Shown here piece by piece: positions 37,881-49,600 of a stretch of DNA of 64,000 nt. The notes under the pieces were generated by a model. The model saw nothing but the letters and a program-made list of their open reading frames with translations, was not told the origin of the DNA and did not search any database. The first letter of the stretch is position 1, and every line of letters begins with the position of its first letter. The DNA lies in assembly GCA_022393335.1 (NCBI GenBank), contig JAJEKB010020950.1, positions 326,770 through 390,769 of the forward strand, written 5' to 3'. Both the position numbers and the translations under genes were made by a program. Source of the stretch: Macrotrachela quadricornifera (Eukaryota > Rotifera > Eurotatoria > Philodinida > Philodinidae).

Positions 37881-37895
37881 TTCTATTTAGTTAAA

Positions 37896-39700
37896 ATGTC
37901 AAATGAAAATGATAGTTTATATCCATATCCACTAGATTCATATCAAGATGAAATCGTCTTTGCCAAATGAGATGTTATTCCCCGAATCACATTCTTTATT
38001 TTTTCGATATTAATATTTCCATGTTTAATCTTTAGAAAATATTTAAATAAAAAATGATCGATTGTTGGAAATGGTGAAGAAATACATATCAATGGAATCG
38101 GCCCTATTTATGTCTGTACACGAACTGATGTAATGGATTCGAACTTTTTTTATGCTATACGAGATGGAAAAATCTGGTTCAAATCAATTGATGATAATCC
38201 AGATGTTTCATAGAAATTATTTGGTGGAAATGGTTTTATTGAAAATACTAAAATTTCATTTATATCAGTCAGTGTTGATAGTGATTATATACTAACTGTT
38301 GATAAAAATCAAATTATTATCAAGTTTCATTTGATTGTCCATAATGAAAAATAATTGAATCACAAGTTAAATGGGCAGAAAAATGGTTTCATATGGATGG
38401 AATTTCATTTTATTGTTAATTTATTTAAAACTCTCGAAGTATTTCCATGTCTCATAAAGGTCATCATACAATGTTTTATACTGATATCAAAAGAAAAAAA
38501 ATATCCTGATCCATATGTTGGTGTAACAATAATTTATACAATAAATGAAGGTGGAACGAGAATGTTTTTTTTACTGTTCTATGATTATAAAATAGATTTG
38601 GAAATGAATTAACAACTCCTAAAAAAAGACAATTTAAAGCAGACAACATTATCAAGAAGTCTATCAACATTATTTGTTATTGAAAGAGCACGGAATCAAA
38701 ATAATGAAGAAATCAGTAAAATGTTTACACATTTTGCTAATTTTGATCCAATTGGTTCGAATCCTTTTCTACAAGTTACACATAATTCAATGAATAGAAT
38801 TCCACTTATTCGATATATTTCATCGGAATATTGCATTCAACAATCTGAAATCCATCTTCAAGATAAAGCTAATTTAATAAAAAATATTTCCATATTTCTA
38901 ACTGGATGTGAACAAAATAATCGACAATTAAGAGTTTAGTGACAAAATCAATATAGACAAAATGGATTTTAATTTAAAAATATTTATGAAAAAAAATGTT
39001 AGATAATATTCATTTATCTGAAGAAGAATTTTTATCAAATTCAATTCTTTATCAAAGATTCGAACAAGATCTTCGAATAGTTGAAGATTATTCTAATTAG
39101 AAAAACTTTTAAGATGAGCTCTTAATAAACAAGGTTTACATACTAAATTGATTCTTACATTAGAAAATAATTTTAAATTATCAATTCCATTATTTGCTCG
39201 ACAAATTTGAAAAAATTGATTAAAAATTTCTCACCAAAATATTTGGAAATTCTTTATACTAATTGAATATTTTGGACAAAATGATCTTCGTTTACAAGAA
39301 TTTTTATATGAAGTTTTTTCTTTATAAACCACGACATTCAGTTCATGTTCATAAAGATAAAAATGAAATTATTATTAAAAATATTTTTTTACACATTGTG
39401 AATTCAAATTTATATTTAAAAATAAATCGAAATAATTCTTCTTAGTTTTTTTCAAAAAATAGAAGAATATAATAAATTTAAATACAAAATGTTTTTCTCG
39501 ATTTGAACTTTTATGTATAGCAGCGAGGACAATCAACATGGCAATTTTTTTTACAAGAGTCTTTTAGTTCTCGTCAGCATCGATCACTTCATTCATACTA
39601 CAAAACAGAGCGAAAACGTCGAGATATTATTTTCCACAGGTTGTTGTCATTGTCCATCAATTTATAATCCTTTGCATTTTGTATCCATGTTATTACAACG
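37896..39700 (+). pseudogene. decayed host-type gene, unnamed family
   Basis: A likely old ATG at 37896 is followed by a hydrophobic membrane-anchor-like segment (about 37980-38040), then blocks that read like an intact protein between breaks: FYAIRDGKIWFKSI, KLFGGNGF, ISVSVDSDYILTVD, SHKGHHTMFYTDI, YVGVTIIYTINEGG, FANFDPIGSNPFLQ, and a later helical region (about 39000-39300). The frame is broken by stops at 37968 (TGA), 38211 (TAG) and many later ones, several where a Trp fits, and by frameshifts. The repeated DG-x-x-x-x-V pattern suggests a beta-propeller-like extracellular domain behind an N-terminal anchor, but this is a guess from the pattern. It is clearly not functional. Confidence 0.6.
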
Positions 39701-40591
39701 ATGATTACGAGGATCAAAAGTAATTTACGCATAGCTTGTAATAATCAATAAAAGCACTGGTACTCTGTATAATGTAGAAGAATTCTATAATGTAAAATTT
39801 CTCTTCAGAAAAAATCATTCAAATAACTAGGCAAAAAGAAACGTTTGAAAATTTATTAATGAATATATTTATAATACTCTGATGAGTAACGTTCTTTGAC
39901 ACAGTTTTTTATATATATAACTCATAGTTCAAAAGAATAGAAACCTATAAAACGTAATTTTCTTCTTACGTCATTATCGTTTTTATTTTGATAGGTTTAA
40001 TATCTATTTTATTGTAATCACCCGATATAATATATCATCAATCTTTCCCTCATATATTTCATCTGTTCTAGTTTTTTTTGTATGAATTATTGACTATTCG
40101 ATGTGCATATTTGTATTCTCATCTCGTACATGATCGATCAATTCAGCATGACTACTAGAATTTAATATAACGAGTATTATTATCACTCAAATTTCAAATG
40201 AGTACCAAATTAATATCATTTATATCCTTATAAAGTATATGTACAGAAAATTATGATAAGATTTTAACTAAACTGAATATCGAATATTCAATTAGACCAC
40301 TTATTCAGAATACACATAAGAATATTTTTTAAATCATTTAATATGCTTTACATAAATTTCAAAAGGATAAACCATAAGCTAGAAATATGAGGTTGTTTAG
40401 TAGACATATTCTTCTAAATCATGCGCGTGTTCAATGAAAAAAACTTCTTCAACATGTGTTTCTCTCGAGAGGTTCAAGAGTCAATTAACTTGTTCTCTTT
40501 CACATACATCATTATCAGGTCAATGAGGATAAAAATTTAATCGATAAAATTTGTTTATTCTATTTTAGTTATTTCCACGAGACTTATATCT
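39701..40591. other. intergenic upstream of opsin gene
   Basis: AT-rich with no ORFs; ends in the putative opsin promoter. Confidence 0.35.
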
Positions 40592-40600
40592 TATATAAAG
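40592..40600 (+). promoter_or_regulatory. putative TATA box of opsin gene
   Basis: TATATAAAG lies 180 bases before the opsin ATG, in a sensible place for a core promoter with a 5' UTR of about 150 bases. AT-rich DNA makes chance matches common. Confidence 0.35.
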
Positions 40601-40780
40601 TGGTGAGAAGAAAAGACAAAAATAGTCTCGTTATCTCCATTAATTGGTGTTCTTTTGATCTAACGTTTTTTTTTGGAAAAAATTTTCAGTCTTGACGTGA
40701 TTAAAAGAAGAATAAAGTTTTGACAATCGGTCGAGAAAGCACACATCATATAACTGCACTCTTTTTTTTTTTTGAATTTC

Positions 40781-42108
40781 ATGATGAATTCATCATTGGA
40801 CGAAAAATATCGTTTTATGTTGACGCGTGTCGACTGTAATCTATATCGTTTCATTGGCCTTATTCTATTATGTGTATCACTTGTCAGTATTGTCATCATC
40901 TTACGCTATTTTGTTCAGCGATATGGACAACAATATGCCATCAAAAAATGTTTGTCGCCTATTTTCATTAGTATGTTAGTGAGCTCGATAATGATTATGA
41001 TTTCGGCTATTCCTTTCGTGCTGATTCAATGCTTCACTTGTAAACCATTTAAATCGCATGTACTTCTCTGCAAAATGCATGGTTTCATTTGCTTTGCGAA
41101 TGGCATTTTCAACATGTAAGTATAGCTTACATAAATGTTCATCAAAATTTTTCTAGTAAAAAGAGAATAAAGAAATTTCGAGCATGATTCGACAAATTTT
41201 AAGCTCAATCATAGTGTTGAAATTCTTATAGAATTCTTACTAATCAACGAGAATGACATTAAACTATTCGATATACTTACTGGGAACCTTTCAGCAACAC
41301 AGTTATTGATTCACCTTTCGTTTTTCCGTTCTGTTATAGGTATATCTTAGCACTTCTTTCGATCTTTCGCTATCTCAGTGTTCTACACAAGTCAAGTGCT
41401 CTAAATCGTTTATTGGAACATCATCATTGTGCATGTGTCATCTTCTGTGTTTTGGTCGCCGTCATCTGGGCCTCACCACCTCTTTTAGGCGTTGGTAATG
41501 ATTATGTAAGTGAAGGTATTGGATTGCACTGCAGTCTTGATTGGAACAATTCGACTCTCCGTTCTCGTCTGTACCTCAACTTTACACTCATTTTTATTTA
41601 CTTTATTCCATTCTTGCTTCTCCTCTACTCGAATTTACGCGTCTACTTCGTTCTTCGTCGTTTACTAAAATTCTATGAGTATCTTTTCTCTTCAACATGT
41701 ACAAATTCATTGAAACGGTCCACGACTAATACAGTCTCGTCATTGTGTTCGAAAAACAGTTCCGGTCAACAAACTGAAATGCAACAACGTCTATCGATTG
41801 AGTTACTGAGAAAGACAACAAACCGTTTGCAACGATTGCACATAGATCAACGATATGCTAGAATGACGATAATTATGACGGCACAATATCTTATTGCATG
41901 GACTCCGTATGCATGTGTGGCATTATTAACTATCGATGGACGACTTGAATTCATTGGTCGTAAACCGATTCTATCGTCTCTGTGTGCACTATTGGCTAAA
42001 CTATCTCTCATTCTCAATCCAATTCTCTTCATCTTCACAAATCAAACTCAACAATCACGAACAATTCTTTCTTTAAGAAAATTGACGAAACAATTTCGAC
42101 GAATATAA
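40781..42108 (+). CDS. opsin (light-sensing GPCR)
   Basis: Seven-transmembrane photoreceptor that would bind retinal as a Schiff base and signal through a G protein. Two exons, 40781-41115 and 41340-42108 (phase 2, GTAAGT donor), encode 367 residues. The decisive feature is the TM7 lysine in AKLSLILNPILF, the retinal-attachment site followed by an NPxxY-like NPILF. Others are CKMHG at the start of TM3, FRYLSVL at the DRY position, SPPLLGVG in TM4, and EGIGLHCSLDW in loop 2, where Glu sits six residues before the disulphide Cys, the counterion position used by many invertebrate opsins. The usual vertebrate counterion position in TM3 is His. A long Ser/Thr-rich third cytoplasmic loop precedes TM6 (AWTPYACV). 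The first in-frame ATG was chosen; a second follows directly. Subfamily is not resolved. Confidence 0.88.
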
Positions 42109-42326
42109 TATACATTGGAAACTTGAATCAAGTGTATCAGTAACAAGTGATACAATGACATGAAAGATGATCTAAAATTTTTCAGAGTAACTGTCTAATC
42201 ATTATATGTATGTGCGTAGGATTCAACTACTAGAACGATCTTTCCGCTTCTACTTCTTTCCAGAAGTCGAAACGCAATTGAAATACATCTTTAAGATATC
42301 TTTGCGTTACAAATTTTTCTTTTCAC

Positions 42327-42332
42327 AATAAA
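42327..42332 (+). terminator. polyadenylation signal of opsin gene
   Basis: AATAAA about 220 bases past the stop codon. Confidence 0.45.
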
Positions 42333-43461
42333 TTTCGACAAAGACTGGATAAACAGTCAATCACAGCAAATATGTCTCCCTCACTACTATATATTATGTA
42401 AAAAAAAACTGTTAAATGTCAATTTGTTTGTATGTCATATCCGAACGTTGTAAGTTCAGTAGTTCATGCATCCGTTTTGTTTCGTCCTGAACCATTGTAT
42501 TTATCTTACAGTTCATGACTGTCAAATTTTTGATGTATCCTTCTTTATGTGATGTTTATTGCTCAACGTCCATAATATTACATATTATTACGTGTGTTCT
42601 TCTCATAGAACGAGTACACATATCCATATGCTCCCTTTCGAAATGATTTAGTTCATTTCTTTTGTGTTTCGTATATCTGTTTGTTTATCAACTAGTTTGT
42701 CTACGTTCCCATAATGTTCTAGCTCTGTGTCATTTCCTGGAACGATATAACTGGATAAATTCCTTCTCTTTGTCTATCATCCCTTGTGTTCTTTCTTAAT
42801 GGTGATAACATCTAACTCTCTCTATGCTCACTTTTTCTCATGTAGGCATATGGATGATCGTTAATGGCAGAATGAGTATATTTTTATCAATAATTAATAT
42901 AAATTTCTTCTTATTTTTGCTCAATTTTTTTCTGATGTGTATTATAATATATTATATTATTAAATGGCAAAAATGATTTTCTGAACATCAAACGGGGCGG
43001 ATGGTACCAAAAAGTACTTCACGTTTCGACCTTTGTTTTCCATAGATCACGGTGGAGAGGTGATGAATACCAAATGTCCGATAAAATTATAACGAGAATG
43101 ATTATAGTACACATAAGGATGCTGAAAATGCTTGTTATTTAAAACTCCTTAATTATTTTTACGATAAGCAAAGTGAATATTAGCAAATAGAGGTGGAACA
43201 GCCAGAAAATATAGCATATTTTAACACGTATGTTGAATAATGTCAAACACATATTATTACTACAAAGTTTCAAACAAGTTAAACTGCCAAAAAGCTTCTC
43301 ATCAATATTGTATTCGAGTGCAAACCAACAGTCATCAAATACAAAATGTTTCTAATAAAAAATAGTGCTCGTCTGAATACTAAATCGCGTTTGTTCTTAC
43401 ATCGATAAGGTGCTTCCTGACATCTTACATTTTCACCACGGATTATTTCGATTTGTCAACA
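42333..43461. other. intergenic region
   Basis: No ORF of note. 42400-42850 is T-rich and likely untranslated or spacer. I searched for inverted ends pairing with sequence after 44850 and found none by eye. Confidence 0.3.
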
Positions 43462-44846
43462 ATGTTTTTATCATCTTCACCACCAAAACAATCGAGTTTT
43501 CCATCGAAAATTCTACTCCAATCTAAATATGATGGAAAAAGACCGCGATTGCATTGTAAATATCTATAAAAAGTCATATTCGATGAATTGTATTGATAAG
43601 TACGATAGAAATCAGCAATGACCTAATATAAAGATAAATAATTGAAATAGTCAAAATCAAATTCATATTAATACATTGTAGATACATTCTTGGAAATCAT
43701 TTCGTCATCGATTTCGTAACGTGAGTAGTCGAAAGCATATTCAACGTTTTAGAAAATACTTAGCAAGTGGAGAAACAAAACAACAAAAACTAGATGAAAT
43801 TGATAGATATACATATGAAAAATTTGAAAAAGCTCGAGAACTTGGTGATGAGATTTTCAATGCTAGTAATCATTGGATTCTTCAATTTAAACCTCGACAT
43901 TCTTTATGTAATCGAAAAGTAACTAAACTTGTAACATATCGAAAAGTAATAGACTCCAATACTATTCATGAATTTGCCAATAAAATTATTAATAAAACTC
44001 AAAAACTTCTTCCACATTATAAAGAAACTAATACTTTAAACAATGACCAGAGTGGTCTTGAGATTGAAATGGTAGGGAATTGTACTAACTCATTCCGAGG
44101 TGAAAAAACTACATTAGGAAAAGTTCGATCTTTGTATAATACATCACATGGTTATACTGTACAATTCATGTTGTCATTATCTGATGAATCGATGGGTCCA
44201 TGTTTCTTATGTTTAAAAGGACCAAGTGGTCGTATCAATAACAACATTAAAAAGAAACTATTTCAAGCATCAAATATTATTATATCATGTAATAAATCCG
44301 GCAAGCTATCAACATCTCATGTTCAGTACTGGATTCAACAGGTACTGAAACCAACAATGAATCATAAAAAAGTTTTATTATTATCTGATAACTGGAGTGG
44401 ACAAACTAATATAGATATATATTCTGAAATCTATGGACTTCAATTAGAAATTATTCCGAAAAAAACAACGGCAATGATTCAACCATCGGATATTACATTT
44501 AATAGACAATATAAACATATGGTTCGAACAATCTACGACCATGTTCGTCTTCATGATATGAATTGTAATATCTCACAAAGAAATAATATCACTAAATTAA
44601 CTTCTCTTTGGTTTAATTAAATATGTTCCATAAAAATTTATAGCAATGCTTCGTTATAGCTGGTTTCAAGGTGGATATCTTACAAGCAATCCCGGCACAT
44701 ATAAAAATGTGGAAGAAGTATGCTGTCAATTTGAAGACTACTGCTGCCGCGAAAACCTATGTAATAACATTGCTTTGATACGATGTAGTTTCTGTGAGAA
44801 TATTTTATGCTTTTACTGTTTCTTTGATTTCTATCACTTTCACTGA
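43462..44846 (+). CDS. pogo/Tigger-like DDE transposase, frame-broken
   Basis: Cut-and-paste transposase of the Tc1/mariner-pogo superfamily. The main frame (up to 44620) has an N-terminal helical part with SGETKQQKLDEIDRYTYEKF and a DNA-binding-like block ending in RKVTKLV, then a DDE domain: NNDQSG (first Asp), LLLSDNWSGQTN (second Asp) and IQPSDITFNRQYK (third Asp). After a stop at 44618-44620 the sequence resumes in another frame with MLRYSWFQGGY and a Cys-rich tail (CSFCENILCFYC) resembling a zinc-binding motif. Adding one base near 44617 and one T near 44637 would join the two frames, so two single bases appear missing. The start is unsure: 43721 is only a GTG inside a longer open frame, and an ATG at 43462 may open an upstream exon, but I could not make the junction phase work. 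No terminal repeats found. Confidence 0.7.
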
Positions 44847-45607
44847 AAGCTCAAGATTTTGTTTGTTAGGTTGTCTGTTTCCTGAACTTGTTTGATGATA
44901 TTCTTCTGATTTGTATGTAGTGAGATCATGAAATTTATTTTTACTTTGTCTATATGTAAAAATTGTGTTGTACAATCGTTGTTTCGTGAAAAGATCTTCT
45001 AATAATATAATTGATCATCTAATGTCACAGACTTGTCGAGAATCAGCTATTCAAGGTTAATATTCAAAGTAAAGTAGTATGTAAATTTATGGCCAAAATA
45101 TGAAATTTCTATTATTTATTTTGAATGAAATCTGCATTTTTCAATTATCTATATGATATAACGTGAGCATAGAAAAAAGCCAATAACTTTCGAAAGAAGA
45201 GCCATGGGCAGAAACTCTTTTGGACTTTTTAAGATCTCATTATGCTCTACCAATTTAAATATGAAAGAGTTAAATAGGAGCGTGACACTTCGGGTGGTTC
45301 TCTCGTGAGATGTTGTTCTGTCCACAACATAATCATGCTTGAAATTGAGATACTCAACTGAAACTAAGGATTTCTTCTTTGAACCGATTAGTAATATAAC
45401 CTAAAACAATCATAAATGAACTTCAAGAAAATATTTTCTTCTAACTACTCAAAGAATAATTTTTAATTTTATTATTTTGATCAAACAAAATAGGACATGA
45501 TACAGTAAATAAAGGCGTTGTTCAAATTAAGCACACATCTATGAAAGTATAGATGCTAAAAGAAAAAATAGTCATCTTCACTCTCAAAAAATGGAAAAGT
45601 TATGTTG
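44847..45607. other. intergenic region
   Basis: AT-rich; likely 3' flank of the transposase gene and 3' UTR of the minus-strand gene that follows. Nothing recognised. Confidence 0.35.
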
Positions 45608-46381
45608 TTATTGTTTTAGTGAAAGTTTGTTAAAAATATTTCGATGAAAATAAATTGAAGAGCAATATATTAAAAATAGCCAACAGAAGAGTTTGTTAAT
45701 GAAAAATTTCATTGAAGCAAATGAAGCAGACTTCGATAAAGTTCTTATTGTGAAGTTTGTCTTTAGTAATAAATTTTGAAATCGATATTTGTTGATTAAA
45801 TGTGTTTCATTTGACAAAATTTGGATTGGTAATGATGTATTCATGTCATTCAATTTCGCGTTCATTTCAAGTACAAAATAGGGTATTTCTATTGGCCACA
45901 TCAATGAGACAACAACCGAATTTGCAGTAATGTCAGTTTTTATTTGTTCATCAGGTATCGATGTATTTGCCATTTTAATTAATCTGTCAAACCTGCGTAT
46001 CGATGCTTGTTTGGATTGATTCACTCCAAAAGTTGTGTTGTATTCCAGAACGATACCGCAGTATGCATTAGATTTTAAAAAATCACTATTAACAATCATC
46101 ATCGCTGAGGTATAGTTAATTCGTTGTTGTCCATCCATTACGAAACTTATTTGAAATACATCGGTTGTGTTTAATCTGCAAATAATAAGAGATAAGAGTG
46201 CAATGGATAGTTCAGTTTCTTGAGTGCCGTATCGGCAACTAACATTAAGAACTGATTCATTGTATATATTAACAGATTGTATCCAAGGTGGTGAAACAAT
46301 CCATCCCAGGGATGTAACTAAATGTATTCTTGTTTTTGTCGACATTAAAATTGCAATCAATATGAAGTAATTGCAATCCAT
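45608..46381 (-). CDS. predicted secreted or membrane-anchored glycoprotein
   Basis: Single open frame of 257 residues from a true ATG. Residues 1-25 are hydrophobic and look like a signal peptide. The middle has about eight N-glycosylation sequons (NES, NVS, NTT, NYT, NQS, NTS, NET, NFT) and two or three Cys spaced as in small immunoglobulin- or fibronectin-like folds. Residues about 228-248 (CWLFLIYCSSIYF region) are hydrophobic and could be a membrane anchor or GPI signal, followed by a short tail. I do not recognise the family. The frame is intact and sits alone between transposon regions. A lineage-specific surface protein is the most reasonable reading. Confidence 0.55.
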   Translation of the reverse strand: MDCNYFILIAILMSTKTRIHLVTSLGWIVSPPWIQSVNIYNESVLNVSCRYGTQETELSIALLSLIICRLNTTDVFQISFVMDGQQRINYTSAMMIVNSDFLKSNAYCGIVLEYNTTFGVNQSKQASIRRFDRLIKMANTSIPDEQIKTDITANSVVVSLMWPIEIPYFVLEMNAKLNDMNTSLPIQILSNETHLINKYRFQNLLLKTNFTIRTLSKSASFASMKFFINKLFCWLFLIYCSSIYFHRNIFNKLSLKQ

Positions 46382-47857
46382 TCTTTCGTTTATCTATAAA
46401 CGATATTTGAGTAAAATTATTTGTGTTACTAAATTTCTTCTTATCTTTCTTAAGGTTCCTCCCTCCCTGCCAAAAATCTAAGTTTGCTCAAAACATAAGA
46501 TCTGGACAAAATTTGAGCTCGAAATATTGAAGTTTTCCAGAGTTATCGCGAAATTAAGGCTCAAAAAGTAGGTAACCGTGTGACCCAGATTTCTCCGTCA
46601 TTTTACATGCTAGAGAGTTCAGAGATGGATCTTTAAATGTAAGCAAGACTTGTCGGTACATCGTAGCAAGATCGGATGTTTTAAACTTTTTCCGAAAGTC
46701 CTTTTTAAAAAATGGCAAATCACTCTTTATAAAATATTTATTTTTCTCAAAAATACGATTGAAAATAAAAATCCGGTCTTGCTACGTTGTGGTGCCAAGT
46801 TGTAGCTTTGGTTTAAGTCCGTTCCGAGCTTTCTAACATATAAAATGGCAGAGAAATCTGGGCCATACGAACATTTGAAAATAGAAAAATCCATTTGGAG
46901 AAAAACACAAAATAAAGTTCGCAATCGAGTCAATGTTCCTATTTAGTACATCAGTATTCCTTGGAAAAAATCGTGAAAAACCATCGAAATTTCGATAAAC
47001 TATACCATTTTCGAAAGTAGACAATAAAGCCTATCCAACCATCGAAAAATTGATGTTTTTGAAAGAGGGGCTTAAGTTTTCATACTACTTAGAAAATAAA
47101 ATATCGAGTATCTCTTCTACTTTTTTATTACTTTCGCTTCATTTTTCGTCTTTCCTACACATCAATTGATGACAAATTCTACTTTACGTTTATTCGTTGT
47201 AAGTAGATATTTATATTTTTCTTCGTAATCCTTCATACATCTATAGATTTAATCCTTGTCATTTTATTAAATGTATCAAACATCAACATCAGCAGTTGCC
47301 TATTTTTACCTTTATGTTCCACAAAAAATCAGTTTCCTTTATGATTCATAAAATAATATGAGTCAAAGCTTATGAATACAGCAAATAAGCCACAACAAAC
47401 TCCTACGAGAAGAGTAGGATAGTAAGTGTCTTTCCATTCCGTCCCTTACCCACCCAACAATTTCACCACTACCAGTCGGAATGACTACAGAATCTGAAAA
47501 TCTCACTGAAAAAAATCAAAAATCTTTAGAGGTGATCTATTTCTAACTGTTCACAACATCTTATTAATGCCTATTATCATTTACCAACAAACTCTATGGG
47601 AACCATCTTAAGGATGTAGATTTAGTGTGAATGTTCCAGTTGTCTACACTCTCATCCTGATATATGCTAGAAGCTACCGTTTCCAAGAAATACCGTTCTT
47701 AGTCATCCATTGTTTCGCACTTATCCATAAAGTAAAACATAGTTGTCTTCATTATCATTTATAAACGAATCGATATCAAGCAAGACGGAATGTCCTTAAT
47801 CATTCTAAACAGTGTTTCACTTTTTGAAGAAGAAAGAATGTCTTTGGACTTACGTTA
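46382..47857. other. gene-free region
   Basis: Overlapping minus-strand frames at 46727 and 46833 are Phe-rich and featureless. Nothing else supported. Confidence 0.35.
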
Positions 47858-48175
47858 GATTTTACCGTCAATTCGAATCCAATTGCTGTTCTTGGTTCTC
47901 GTCATCACGATATTATTGATACATCTGTCTATTATAATGCACCACATCTCTATGCTTTAGAATGCAAAAGTAATGGCACGGCTGTGGAAGATTCTTGCTT
48001 TACATCGAGATATAGATGAAACTATGGAGATATTTATGGCAAAACTCAAGAAAACAATTAATAAAGAAAGTTTCAAAGAATGTGCAATACCGATTACCTT
48101 TGATTTTTACAATTCTTATGTTGCCCACGGGGAAAAAATTTTGAAAGGAATCGTGGTAAATCGCAGTGTGTGAAA
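47858..48175 (+). pseudogene. orphan coding fragment, unidentified
   Basis: From 47858 about 50 codons read like globular protein (IAVLGSRHHDIIDTSVYYNA, then PHLYALECKS) until TGA near 48015. A different frame stays open from 47973 to 48173. The composition is unlike surrounding spacer. No family recognised. It is probably an exon or remnant of a gene cut by the transposon that begins at 48668, but this is weak. Confidence 0.25.
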
Positions 48176-48667
48176 TTGCGATATCGAATGGTTTATTCTA
48201 AGCACGGGAGTCAGAACTTTTATTAGGTTTTTCAAAATCGCGCCCGGGAAAAATTGCGTTTTCATGACTCACCAAAAAACCGAATAAAAGGTCTCACTTC
48301 CGCCGTTTAATAAACCGAAATTCTTGGTAAAAATTAAACTCAGTCAGCAATCCTGACCACGACGACAACATCTAGCCAAACTTTTTACGAAGTCAAGATA
48401 GACTACCCTTCGAGGAACTGTGTAGTGAAGTATTCAAGGCCCATTATACTCCCAATCTGGCTTTAAGCCTACAGAGTCATTAACATATAACTTCTAAAAT
48501 AGATAACAAATCGTGGGACATGACATTCTTTTCGTCCTGAAATATTTCATTTCGTTTTTAACACCACGGTAACAATCAAGTTCATCGCCCTTTTGTAAAA
48601 ACCACCTTCAACCGCAGCATTACATGTCGCACTTTTAACTAATTGTATCAAGGTCCATAAAGGAGAA
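48176..48667. other. spacer before large transposon
   Basis: No ORF. Slightly less AT-rich than the surroundings and perhaps a continuation of the decayed coding fragment. Confidence 0.25.
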
Positions 48668-49120
48668 GGGACCATTTGTCCACGAAACGGCCCCAAATGA
48701 TTATCCTCACTGATATCATTCGTATATTAGGTTATACGTTTTTTCTTGCAAGATTACACTACTTTCGACTCACATTCACCATTTTTCATGACACTTGAGA
48801 ATATATTCCACGAGTGTTTCTTCTACGCGTATTGATAGGGCATTACTATTGAACATGATATAAATCCATCCAGGTAATTTTTACTTGAGTCGATTCGAAA
48901 AGCGCGATTATTTCAACATAGATAGAGCTTACCAAGAGCTTCAAAATGATGTTAATATGTGTGGGTGAATATGCTGCGCTCGAGATTTCATGTGGACTAC
49001 ACTGCTGAAAATCTTTGAAAAATGCATGAGTGATGGAATTGTGTCCATATTATATCTGCTGTTATCCACAGAATCGGCGCCATTTTTTCAGCATAGATCA
49101 TCTGACTGAGAGCTTGCATG
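48668..49120 (+). repeat. left long terminal inverted repeat
   Basis: Pairs with 55651-56097. Contains GATTATCCTCACTGATATCA, CACTCGTG... and GCTTACCAAGAGCTTCAAAA blocks shared with the other end. Part of it (AGAGCTT...TAATATGTGTGGGT...ATGCTGC) appears again as a second, diverged direct copy just inside the right end, so the ends carry internal subterminal repeats. Confidence 0.85.
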
Positions 49121-49390
49121 TGATACAAAAATAGAAGGATTAGAATGTCTTTTGAAGTACTTTAATGGTATAAATAGAGCGAATTAGAATGTTGTAAACA
49201 ATGTCTTGGTTGATTGACTGTGTTGGTCGAAGGATTGTGATGGGGGGGAGTATGTGTATGTATGGTCAAACTAGGTAGGTGAGTATATAAAGAAGATTAT
49301 ACGATTGGGAAGATGTTGCACGGTATGAATCTAGGTGTTGAATTTTACATACATCGAGGTGTCGTAGTTGTGCATCGCCTGTGAAAGAAG

Positions 49391-49397
49391 TATAAAA
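49391..49397 (+). promoter_or_regulatory. putative TATA box of transposase
   Basis: TATAAAA 210 bases before the transposase ATG; a second TATATAAA lies at 49284-49291. Either could be the element's promoter. Confidence 0.3.
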
Positions 49398-49600
49398 CCG
49401 CCACGCGCTAAAAACAATATATATATCTTATTTTCTTTTCACTGTTCGTCGAAGAGAAGTGATTTTCGTGAAGGAAAGGCAGAAAATATAGTTTAGAGAA
49501 AGAGAGAGATATATAGAAAAGCTTTCAGCAGTAAGGAGAGAAATAAAATGGAGAAAATATAGCCTGTAAGGTCGATTGATACGCTGTCATTTCACAAATA

